A stretch of DNA of 5,244 bases. Origin: Chloroflexales bacterium. GTDB taxonomy: Bacteria; Chloroflexota; Chloroflexia; Chloroflexales; Chloroflexaceae. The translations under genes and the position numbers were made by a program. Under the pieces are notes generated by a model, which was not told where the DNA came from, did no database searches, and saw only the letters and a program-made list of their open reading frames with translations. The stretch lies in the NCBI GenBank assembly GCA_013336035.1, contig JAAXUL010000626.1, positions 1 through 5,244 of the forward strand, given 5' to 3'. This document shows positions 1 to 5,244 of the stretch, one piece after another; position 1 is the first letter of the stretch; each line of letters opens with the position of its first letter.

Positions 1-1928
1 GTCGCCTGCACAGCCGCTTCGCGGCCGCGACGGCGCTTATCGATGGGGCCCTGACGGCGATGCGGGCCGCCGGCGACGAGGAGGGCGAGCTGTGGGCCCT
101 GGCCGAGTGGCTGGTGACCCAATATCACGCCGAGGAGTACGCCCCGGGCGTGGCCGCCGCAACCCTGGCGATCAGCCGGCCCATGAGCCCCTACCTGCGC
201 TCCGAGCTGTACTTCGGGCAGATGATCTGCCTGATCGGCCTGGAGCAGAGCGCCGAGGCGATCAAGGTGGGCGAGGCGGGCCTGGCCGAGCTGGACCGCG
301 AGCCGGACCCGTGGCTACGGCGGCTCGGCCTGATCCAGATGCTGCGCAACATCGCCGCGGCCTACCACTACGGCGGCGCCACCCGCCGCGCCGTGGCGGC
401 GGCCGAGCGCGCCGCGGCCCTGGCCCAGGAGGACACCGAGCTGGCGCACACCCTGCCATGGTGCTTCTACGAGCTGGGCCTGGCCTACTGGCGCCAGGGC
501 CGCCTGGCCACCGCCAACGAGACCCTCGACACCGCCCGGCGTCTGGCCGAAGAGTGGCGGCACAGCGAGCTGTGGCGCTGGGCGGTGGCCGCCCAGGGCC
601 ATGTGCTGCGCGACCAGGGCCACCTTGACTCTGCCCTGGCGGCCTATCAGCTGGCCGGCACCTGGGGCGAGGACCCCGAGGGCCCCGCCTTTATCCAGAT
701 GCGCCAAGGCCGCCTGGCCGAGGCCCGCTGGAGTTGCGAGGCGCGACTGGCCCTGGCGCGCCACGAGAGCACCACGACAGGCGTCGCCGACGCACGCCTG
801 CTGCTGGCCCTGGTCGAGCTGGCCACGGGCAGCCCGGAGGCAGGCCTGGCCCTGCTCGACCAGGTAAGCGCCACCTACAGCACGACGAGCTCGCACTACT
901 ACTATGCAACCGCCCAGCTCTACAGCGCGGCCGCGTGGCTGCTGCTGGGCCGGCGCGACCTGGCCGAGACGGGCCTGCGGGTCTTCCTGGACTTCGCCCG
1001 GCGCGAGGAGGTTCTGACCTGCGCCTGGTGGGTGCCCGAGCTGGTCGAGCTGCTGCTGCTCCACGCCCTGCGCGTGGGGATCGAGCCCGACTGGGCGCGG
1101 CGCATCCTCGAGCGCCGCTTTTTGGGCGGAGAGACGGGCCGCCCGCCGGCCAACGACAGCGCCGGCGAGCTGGCCCTGGCCCGGCGGGTGCAGCTAAGTC
1201 TGCTGCCCGACGCGCCGCCGATGATGCCCGACCTGCAGATAGCGGCGGTGGTGCTGCCGGCGGCCGAGATCGGGGGCGACTTCGTGGGCTACGCGCCGCG
1301 GGGTGGCGACCCAGCCAGCGGCATGCAGCGTCAGCTAGGCCTGGCTGTGGGTGACATCTCGGGCAAGGGCCTGGGGGCAGCGCTGCTGCTGAGCGGCGTG
1401 GTGGTCGCCATGAACAGCGTAGCGGCGACCCACAGCGCACCAGCGGCCGTGGCCGCCGCCCTCAACGAGGCGGTGCGCCCCTACACCACCCGCAGCCACA
1501 TGAACATCGGCCTGCTCTACGCCCAGCTCACCCAGGACCAGCACGGCTGGGCGCTGCGGGCCGTCGGCGCGGGCGGGGTGCCGCCCCTCATCCGGCGGGC
1601 CGCGGGCCAGGCGACATGGCTCGAGACGGCGGGCTTCCCTATCGGCACAGCGGCGTCGCCCAGCTACAGCGAGGCGCAGGCCCACCTGGCCCCCGGCGAC
1701 ACCCTGGTGCTGATGAGCGACGGGGTGATCGAGTCGATGACCCCCGGGCGCGAGCTGTTCGGCTTCGAGAATCTGACTGCCGCCGTGGTGGCGGCGCCCA
1801 CCGAGCAGGGGGCCCACGCCGTGCTCGACAGCATCCTCACAGCCCTGAGCCAGCACGCCGGCCCCGCCGAGCAGCACGACGACATCACCCTGATCGTTGT
1901 GCGCGTGCTGGCCGGCGCGGTCGTCTGA
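1..1928 (+). CDS. TPR-repeat protein with C-terminal SpoIIE/RsbU-type PP2C serine phosphatase (5' partial)
   Basis: Probable cytoplasmic signalling phosphatase that dephosphorylates a phosphoserine/phosphothreonine partner, in this family typically an anti-sigma-factor antagonist. Numbering from the ATG at 60, residues 1 to about 345 are helical TPR-like repeats, clearest at 133-165, 172-205, 243-274 and 281-317. Residues 366-383 are the linker helix ending in VQLSLLP that precedes RsbU-type domains. Residues 384-622 are the phosphatase. The four expected metal-binding aspartates are present: D407 (IGGDF), D432 (GDISGKG), D554 (MSDGVIE) and D608 (HDDITLIV). The ATG at 60 is probably not the start: the frame is open from base 3, the upstream codons read as helix (RLHSRFAAATALIDGALTAM), and no good ribosome binding site precedes it. 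The repeat region and the IEPDWARRILERR stretch at its end resemble MalT/BTAD-type ATPase regulators, so a STAND-type NTPase may lie upstream (inference). The domain call is firm; the partner is unknown. Confidence 0.92.
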   Translation, partial: RLHSRFAAATALIDGALTAMRAAGDEEGELWALAEWLVTQYHAEEYAPGVAAATLAISRPMSPYLRSELYFGQMICLIGLEQSAEAIKVGEAGLAELDREPDPWLRRLGLIQMLRNIAAAYHYGGATRRAVAAAERAAALAQEDTELAHTLPWCFYELGLAYWRQGRLATANETLDTARRLAEEWRHSELWRWAVAAQGHVLRDQGHLDSALAAYQLAGTWGEDPEGPAFIQMRQGRLAEARWSCEARLALARHESTTTGVADARLLLALVELATGSPEAGLALLDQVSATYSTTSSHYYYATAQLYSAAAWLLLGRRDLAETGLRVFLDFARREEVLTCAWWVPELVELLLLHALRVGIEPDWARRILERRFLGGETGRPPANDSAGELALARRVQLSLLPDAPPMMPDLQIAAVVLPAAEIGGDFVGYAPRGGDPASGMQRQLGLAVGDISGKGLGAALLLSGVVVAMNSVAATHSAPAAVAAALNEAVRPYTTRSHMNIGLLYAQLTQDQHGWALRAVGAGGVPPLIRRAAGQATWLETAGFPIGTAASPSYSEAQAHLAPGDTLVLMSDGVIESMTPGRELFGFENLTAAVVAAPTEQGAHAVLDSILTALSQHAGPAEQHDDITLIVVRVLAGAVV

Positions 1929-1940
1929 GCTCGCACAGCC

Positions 1941-2789
1941 CTACGCCGACAGGCGGTGCTCGAAGTAGCGGCTGATCAGGGCGATCACCTGGTCGGCCGT
2001 CTCCTCTATTGGCTTGTTGGTGACATTGACCACGGCGAAGCCGCCCTGGCGGAAGAGGCGCCGCGCCCACTGCAGCTCCTCGTCAAGCTCCTCGGGGTCG
2101 GTGTAGCTGTGGCCGGCGGTCCCCTGGAAGGCCTGGTTGCGCCAGCGGCGGTGGTGGCCCAGGACATCGCCCTCGATGGTCAGGCCGACCACGCGGCGCC
2201 GGTCGATCTCGAATAGCTGCCTGGGCGGCGCGATCCCGTTGACCAGCGGCACATTCGCGACCTTCCAGCCCAGCACGCCCATATACATGCTCAGTGGCGT
2301 CTTGCCCACCCGCGAGACACCGGTCAGCACGACATCGGCATCGTGCAGCTCGTGGGGGTTGCGGCCGTCGTCGTGGTCCACCGTATACTCGATGGCCTTG
2401 ATCCGGTCGAGGTAGGCCTCGTTCTGGCGCTGGTAGAGCCCCGGCTGCCCCAGGGGCGACTGCCCGTAGACGGCCGCCAGGCGGGTGAGCGGGTCGCCGA
2501 TCGTGTCGATGGTGAGGATGGCCCGCTCGGCCGCGGCGCGCACCAGGGCCTCGCGCAGCAGAGGGTCGACCATGGTGTGGATGATCAGGCCGCGCCGCTG
2601 GGCCACCTGGTCCAGAATGGCGGGCAGCTGATCGACCTGGCTGACCTGCGGGATCACTATCACGGGCGGGGTGATGCCGGGGAACTGCGAGAGGGCGATG
2701 CGGGCGATATGCTTGCCCAGGGCCCCCGCCCCTCCTGAGACGATGAAGATCGGCGTGTACTTGTCGTCCGCCTGCGCCAGATTGACCAT
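1941..2789 (-). CDS. PEP synthase / pyruvate, phosphate dikinase regulatory protein (PPSR, DUF299 family)
   Basis: Cytoplasmic bifunctional enzyme. In this family it inactivates PEP synthase or PPDK by ADP-dependent threonine phosphorylation and reactivates it by phosphate-dependent dephosphorylation that releases pyrophosphate. The 282 residues match the usual 270-280. Visible landmarks are IDTIGDP (94-100), YLDRIKAIEYTVDHDDG (126-142), the P-loop GVSRVGKTPLS (157-167), KVANVPLV (176-183) and the C-terminal FAVVNVTNKPIEETADQVI (251-269). The P-loop has GKT, as in the E. coli PEP synthase regulator, rather than the SKT of many PPDK regulators; this alone does not identify the target. The N-terminal SDSTGET motif of typical members is replaced by SGGAGALG (18-25). 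I chose the ATG at 2789 because AAGGAG lies 7 nt upstream and the family similarity begins just after it. The in-frame ATG at 2828 would add 13 residues of no family character and has no such site. It is divergent from the lactonase gene and convergent with the phosphatase gene. No target enzyme is in the window. Confidence 0.93.
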   Translation of the reverse strand: MVNLAQADDKYTPIFIVSGGAGALGKHIARIALSQFPGITPPVIVIPQVSQVDQLPAILDQVAQRRGLIIHTMVDPLLREALVRAAAERAILTIDTIGDPLTRLAAVYGQSPLGQPGLYQRQNEAYLDRIKAIEYTVDHDDGRNPHELHDADVVLTGVSRVGKTPLSMYMGVLGWKVANVPLVNGIAPPRQLFEIDRRRVVGLTIEGDVLGHHRRWRNQAFQGTAGHSYTDPEELDEELQWARRLFRQGGFAVVNVTNKPIEETADQVIALISRYFEHRLSA

Positions 2790-2796
2790 GGCCGGG

Positions 2797-2802
2797 CTCC
2801 TT
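2797..2802 (-). promoter_or_regulatory. Ribosome binding site of the PPSR gene (AAGGAG)
   Basis: On the minus strand AAGGAG is followed by 7 nt and then the ATG at 2789. This near-perfect Shine-Dalgarno sequence decides the start codon in favour of 2789 over the upstream in-frame ATG at 2828. Confidence 0.8.
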
Positions 2803-2851
2803 ATGCCGCGTTGGTTGGGCGGTGCCAACGGTGTGCTACGCGCTCGCGCCG

Positions 2852-2857
2852 ATTATA
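2852..2857 (-). promoter_or_regulatory. Candidate -10 element (TATAAT) of the PPSR gene
   Basis: A perfect TATAAT reads leftward and stands out in a very GC-rich stretch. It would give a transcript start near 2845 and a 5' leader of about 55 nt. No recognisable -35 hexamer lies 15-19 nt upstream (the 17-nt position reads CGCAGT) and there is no TGn extension. Transcription may therefore depend on an activator or another sigma factor, or the box may be fortuitous. Confidence 0.5.
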
Positions 2858-2905
2858 CCGCAGAGGCGTCACCTACTGCGCCGGCCTGAGCGCGGTCACG
2901 CGGTA

Positions 2906-2928
2906 GCCCGCGCGCTTACGCGCCGGGC
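2906..2928. other. GC-rich hairpin / imperfect palindrome between the divergent promoters
   Basis: GCCCG-CGCG, a CTTA loop, then CGCG-C-CGGGC form 9 base pairs with one bulged C. It sits between the leftward TATAAT box and the rightward promoter, so neither predicted transcript includes it. It lacks a T tract on either side, which argues against an intrinsic terminator. A protein-binding site or chance GC pairing are both possible. Confidence 0.4.
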
Positions 2929-2979
2929 GCTGGCGTATGCGGCCAGGTTGATGTGGCCCTGACCGTCGTGGCGGGTCCG

Positions 2980-3008
2980 TTGCCTTTTGCTACCCGGGGT
3001 GCTACAAT
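2980..3008 (+). promoter_or_regulatory. Candidate sigma-70-type promoter for the lactonase gene
   Basis: TTGCCT (2980-2985, 4 of 6 matches to TTGACA), a 17-nt spacer, and TACAAT (3003-3008, 5 of 6 matches to TATAAT) point rightward. Transcription would begin near 3015, giving a leader of about 235 nt before the lactonase start. It is the best-spaced promoter I can find in the divergent region. The spacing and match quality are seen directly; activity is inferred. Confidence 0.5.
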
Positions 3009-3219
3009 TCAAGTCCACCCGGACCACGATGCCCAGCCCACCTTGACGCGCGGCCAATAGCGCTCGATGTGGCGCCGCCGGCTGTCGCACCGTAGCGCGC
3101 TCTGCGGGCTGCGCGAGGCGCCCACAGAGTACCACAGTCTGCGCGGCCTGCTGAAAGCCTGTCTACCCCTCAGCCAGCAAAAGCGAGGCCCTGAGGCGCC
3201 GCCTTCACCCGACAGGGGC

Positions 3220-3233
3220 AGGCGACGTCGCCT
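3220..3233. repeat. 14-bp perfect palindrome just upstream of the lactonase ribosome binding site
   Basis: AGGCGACGTCGCCT is identical to its reverse complement and ends 4 bp before the Shine-Dalgarno AGGA. It could be an operator for a dimeric regulator or, in RNA, part of a structure limiting ribosome access. No second copy was noticed elsewhere in the window. Confidence 0.5.
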
Positions 3234-3236
3234 ATT

Positions 3237-3240
3237 AGGA
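3237..3240 (+). promoter_or_regulatory. Ribosome binding site of the lactonase gene (AGGA)
   Basis: AGGA lies 8 nt before the ATG at 3249 and supports that start. The protein then opens directly with the first propeller strand (HLLLVGSY), as in the family. Confidence 0.65.
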
Positions 3241-3248
3241 TCAAGACT

Positions 3249-4316
3249 ATGTCTGTCCCGCAGCCCCATCTGCTCCTTGTCGGCAGCTACGCCGCGGCCG
3301 AGCAGCCGGGCATTCACGCCTTCTGGCTTGACCCGGCGAGCGGCGCCCTCGCCCATGCCGACGCCTTCGCGGGGGTCGCTAGCCCCTCGTTCCTCGCCAT
3401 CTCCCCTGCTGGCACGACCGTGCTGGCCGCCAGCGAGACCAGCGCCGGCGACGGCTCGCCCGGGGGTGTGGCGGCGCTGCGCCTCCGGCGCGAGCCCCTG
3501 GCGCTGACGCCGCTTGGCCAGCAGCGCTCGGGCGGTGACTGGCCATGTCACATCTGCATCAGCGCCGACGGCTGCTGGGCGCTGGTGTCGAACTATGGCA
3601 GCGGCACCGTCGGCGTGCTGCCGATCCTGTCCGATGGCAGCCTTGGCCCTCTGCGCGACCTGGCCCACCACGAGGGCCGCAGCGTCAACGACGAGCGCCA
3701 GGCGGGGCCCCACACCCACGCGGCGATCTTCGACCAGAGCGGCCGCTTTGTCATCGTCGCCGACCTGGGGCTCGACCAGCTGGTGATCTACCGCTTTGAG
3801 CACGGCGCGGGGCAGCTTACCTCCCACGGCCTCGCGCTCGCTCGCCGTGGCGCCGGGCCGCGCCACATGGCCTTCCACCCTGGCGGACGCCTGCTCTATG
3901 TGGCCAACGAGCTCGACAGCACGGTCAGCGTCTACGACTACGACCCGGCCGAGGGCCGCCTCGACGAGCGTCAGGCCGTCACCACGCTGCCCAAGGGCGC
4001 GCCCGACAACCAGGTGGCCGATATCCACCTTGACGCGGCGGGGCGCCGGCTCTATGTCTCGAACCGCGGCCACAACAGCCTGGCGGTCTTCAGCATCGAC
4101 GCCTATGGCCAGCTTACGCTATCTACCATCGCGCCCAGCGGCGGCGGCTGGCCCCGCAGCTTTGCCCTGACGCCCGACGGGCGCTTCGCCCTGGTGGCAA
4201 ACCAGCTCAGCGGCGATCTGGTGGTGCTGCCGCTGGGCGCCGGCGCCGAGGCCGTAGGCGCGCCGGTGGCCCGCGCCAGCGTGCCCTCTGCGGCGTGCGT
4301 GATCATCGCTGGCTAG
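3249..4316 (+). CDS. pgl: 6-phosphogluconolactonase, beta-propeller (YbhE/Pgl) lactonase family
   Basis: Hydrolyses 6-phospho-D-glucono-1,5-lactone to 6-phosphogluconate, the second step of the oxidative pentose phosphate pathway, in the cytoplasm; there is no signal peptide. At 355 residues it has the family's normal length for a seven-bladed propeller. The blade repeats (DGR-LYV-N type) run through the whole protein. Characteristic stretches are LLLVGSY (8-14), PSFLAIS (46-52), PCHICIS (99-105), SNYGSGTVGVLPI (114-126), GPHTHAAIFD (153-162), DLGLDQLVIYRF (172-183), GPRHMAFHP (203-211), NELDSTVSVYDYD (220-232), ADIHLD (257-262), SNRGHNSLAVF (271-281) and PRSFALTPDGRFALVANQ (302-319). Conserved His/Arg residues such as H101, H155, H157, R205, H206 and H260 are intact. 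The start is supported by AGGA 8 nt upstream. It is divergent from the PPSR gene and convergent with the transporter. Some family members act on other lactones or are uncharacterised, so the exact substrate is inferred from the family. Confidence 0.92.
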   Translation: MSVPQPHLLLVGSYAAAEQPGIHAFWLDPASGALAHADAFAGVASPSFLAISPAGTTVLAASETSAGDGSPGGVAALRLRREPLALTPLGQQRSGGDWPCHICISADGCWALVSNYGSGTVGVLPILSDGSLGPLRDLAHHEGRSVNDERQAGPHTHAAIFDQSGRFVIVADLGLDQLVIYRFEHGAGQLTSHGLALARRGAGPRHMAFHPGGRLLYVANELDSTVSVYDYDPAEGRLDERQAVTTLPKGAPDNQVADIHLDAAGRRLYVSNRGHNSLAVFSIDAYGQLTLSTIAPSGGGWPRSFALTPDGRFALVANQLSGDLVVLPLGAGAEAVGAPVARASVPSAACVIIAG

Positions 4317-4326
4317 TCGGCCGGTT

Positions 4327-4339
4327 GTCATGCTATGAC
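4327..4339. other. Small inverted repeat in the convergent gap after pgl
   Basis: GTCAT-GCT-ATGAC is a perfect 5-bp stem with a 3-nt loop, and GG/CC can add two pairs across a 2-nt bulge. It is the only stem I can see in the 75-bp gap between the two convergent stop codons. It has no T tract and is weak, so a role as a bidirectional terminator is only a possibility. Confidence 0.25.
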
Positions 4340-4391
4340 CCGTGATGCGTAACCCATGATTCGGCCCGCTCACGCAGCACGGAATGGTCCA

Positions 4392-5244
4392 CTAGAGCAC
4401 CTCGGCCCGGGCAGCCAGCGACGGCCGCGGCTCGCGGGCGGGGGCGCGGGTGGCCCCGAGCATTGCCGCGAGCCCAAGTGCGGCGGCGCCAGCCACCAGG
4501 GCCGGCAGCCCGTAGGCCGGCGAGAGGTCAATGGCCAGCCCGCCCATAGCCGGCCCCGCCGCCTCTCCGATCATATAGGAGAACTGGGTCACAACCGAGA
4601 CGCCCACCAGCTGGTGGCCGCGCCAGAGCGCCCCGTTGCGAATAGCGGCCAGGGTGTAGAGGCCGCCGCCCGCGCTCCCCCAGACCACGCCGAGGGCGAG
4701 GAGCAGCCAGGGCCAGCGGTGGGCCAGCGGCATAAGCAGGGCGCTGGCCGCGAGCAGCGCCGCCGTGCCGACCATCACCCGGGGCCACGGGAGCCGGTCG
4801 GCCAGGGCGCCGAAGGGGTACTGGGCCAGGCTGCCCAGGCCCAGAGCCGTCACCAGACCCGCCGCCATGGCCGGCCCCGCGCCCAGCGCGAGCCCGAAGA
4901 GGGGCAGGGCCACGGCGAGACCGGCCTCGAACAGCCCGCCGAGCAGCGCCGCCCCCAGCACCAGCGGCCCGACCTGGGCCAGCAGGCCCCGCAGGCCGCC
5001 GCGCGCCCGCCCCGCCCCCGGATCGGCCGCGGATGCCGGCGCCTGCTGCGACCAGAGCAACGCCGCGCCGATCATGGCGGCCACGACGGCGATCACCCGC
5101 GGGGCTGCCCCGCCGATACCCGTGAGCAGCAGCAGGCCCGAGCCAAGAAAGGCCGAGGCGCCCACGGTCGTCTGGTAGAGCGCCAGCGCGCGCCCGCGCG
5201 TCTCGGCGGACGCCAGGGCCGGCACCCAGCTCTCGGCGATCGTG
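4392..5244 (-). CDS. Major facilitator superfamily transporter, YcaD-like (5' partial)
   Basis: C-terminal two thirds of an inner-membrane MFS transporter; substrate unknown. The frame is open to the right edge. The GTG at 5225 is internal, because the codons before it read TIAESW and join PALASAETRGRALALY, the ESW...A...RGR-ALY segment typical of YcaD-like MFS proteins. Counting from that GTG, hydrophobic segments lie at about 18-37, 42-61, 85-115, 118-142, 148-167, 170-193, 206-230 and 237-256, fitting TM5-TM12. The 62-84 stretch, polar and containing RARGG, fits the central cytoplasmic loop between the two six-helix halves. QYPFGALADRL (135-145) is the C-half copy of the MFS G-x-LADR loop motif. 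Acidic residues E100 (TM7) and E221 (TM11) lie in membrane segments and could matter for proton coupling (inference). The protein ends in a short polar tail. The gene is convergent with pgl and its promoter is outside the window. Confidence 0.88.
   Translation of the reverse strand, partial: TIAESWVPALASAETRGRALALYQTTVGASAFLGSGLLLLTGIGGAAPRVIAVVAAMIGAALLWSQQAPASAADPGAGRARGGLRGLLAQVGPLVLGAALLGGLFEAGLAVALPLFGLALGAGPAMAAGLVTALGLGSLAQYPFGALADRLPWPRVMVGTAALLAASALLMPLAHRWPWLLLALGVVWGSAGGGLYTLAAIRNGALWRGHQLVGVSVVTQFSYMIGEAAGPAMGGLAIDLSPAYGLPALVAGAAALGLAAMLGATRAPAREPRPSLAARAEVL

Larger units (their letters stand above)
3015..3248 (+). promoter_or_regulatory. Long, potentially structured 5' leader of the lactonase gene
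   Basis: There is no supportable gene in this stretch. A strong hairpin pairs 3100-3109 (CTCTGCGGGC) with 3120-3129 (GCCCACAGAG), 9 pairs with one C-A mismatch and a 10-nt loop. Downstream, CCTCAG (3168-3173) can pair with CTGAGG (3191-3196). Alternatively GCCTG (3157-3161) and CCCCT (3166-3170) can pair with AGGGGCAGGC (3214-3223). These two folds share bases 3168-3170 and exclude each other. I do not recognise a known riboswitch family. Some pairing is expected by chance at this GC content. Confidence 0.35.

Noticed and set aside
60..62. ATG at 60 as the true start of the phosphatase gene
   Set aside because: The frame is open to the window edge, the preceding codons look like continuing helix, and no good ribosome binding site is present.
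315..1440. Two overlapping minus-strand open frames of about 249 codons each opposite the TPR-phosphatase gene
   Set aside because: They are shadows of the real frame: low-complexity Arg/Pro/Ala/Gly translations without domains, and no ribosome binding site was noticed.
3001..3022. TTCAAGTCC resembling a tRNA T loop
   Set aside because: The flanking bases (CTACA and CCACC) do not form a T stem, and no anticodon or acceptor arm can be found on either strand.
3029..3046. Five-codon upstream frame MPSPP in the pgl leader
   Set aside because: A proline-rich leader peptide would be attractive for attenuation, but there is no Shine-Dalgarno sequence and such short frames are common by chance.
3067..3507. 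Forward open frame beginning in the leader and overlapping the start of pgl in another frame
   Set aside because: No ribosome binding site precedes its ATG, the translation is basic and low in complexity, and most of it overlaps conserved pgl coding sequence.
3009..4073. Long open frame on the minus strand opposite the lactonase gene (about 354 codons)
   Set aside because: It mirrors the codon phase of a convincing family member, has a composition rich in Arg/Ala/Gly with no recognisable motif, and long antisense frames are expected at this GC content.
5223..5225. GTG as the start of the transporter gene
   Set aside because: It is an internal valine in the conserved ESWVPAL segment; the frame continues to the right edge and a start here would lose the first four helices.

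Overview
This is a strongly GC-rich window (roughly 70% by eye) from a bacterial chromosome. It holds four protein-coding genes in ordinary, codon-biased frames, two of them cut by the window edges. The gene families, the divergent form of the PEP-synthase/PPDK regulator and the MalT-like TPR module fused to an output domain would fit a high-GC member of Chloroflexota or a neighbouring phylum. This is an inference from protein style; no rRNA, tRNA or other marker gene is present to settle it. I see no mobile element, CRISPR array, tRNA or rRNA.

Layout. Positions 1-1928 (+) carry the 3' part of a signalling protein: a long TPR-like helical-repeat region followed by a C-terminal SpoIIE/RsbU-type PP2C serine phosphatase. 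Its frame is open to the left edge, so the N-terminus is missing. It converges, with only 12 bases between stop codons, on 1941-2789 (-). That gene encodes a bifunctional kinase/pyrophosphorylase of the PEP synthase/PPDK regulatory family (PPSR, DUF299). A 459-base divergent intergenic region (2790-3248) follows, with a TATAAT box facing left, a TTGCCT-17-TACAAT promoter facing right, a strong GC hairpin between them, and a leader of about 235 nt that can form several stems. Positions 3249-4316 (+) encode a beta-propeller 6-phosphogluconolactonase of the YbhE/Pgl type. After a 75-base convergent gap, 4392-5244 (-) encodes the C-terminal two thirds of a YcaD-like major facilitator transporter that runs off the right edge.

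How they work together. The divergent pair in the middle is central carbon metabolism. The regulator would control phosphoenolpyruvate/pyruvate interconversion by reversible phosphorylation of PpsA or PPDK, and the lactonase performs the second step of the oxidative pentose phosphate pathway. The shared divergent promoter region could co-ordinate them, but nothing in the sequence proves that. The phosphatase and the transporter look independent.

No clearly new system is visible. The points most worth a second look are the TPR-phosphatase fusion with its altered phosphatase motifs, the structured leader in front of the lactonase, and the divergent N-terminal motif of the PPSR protein.
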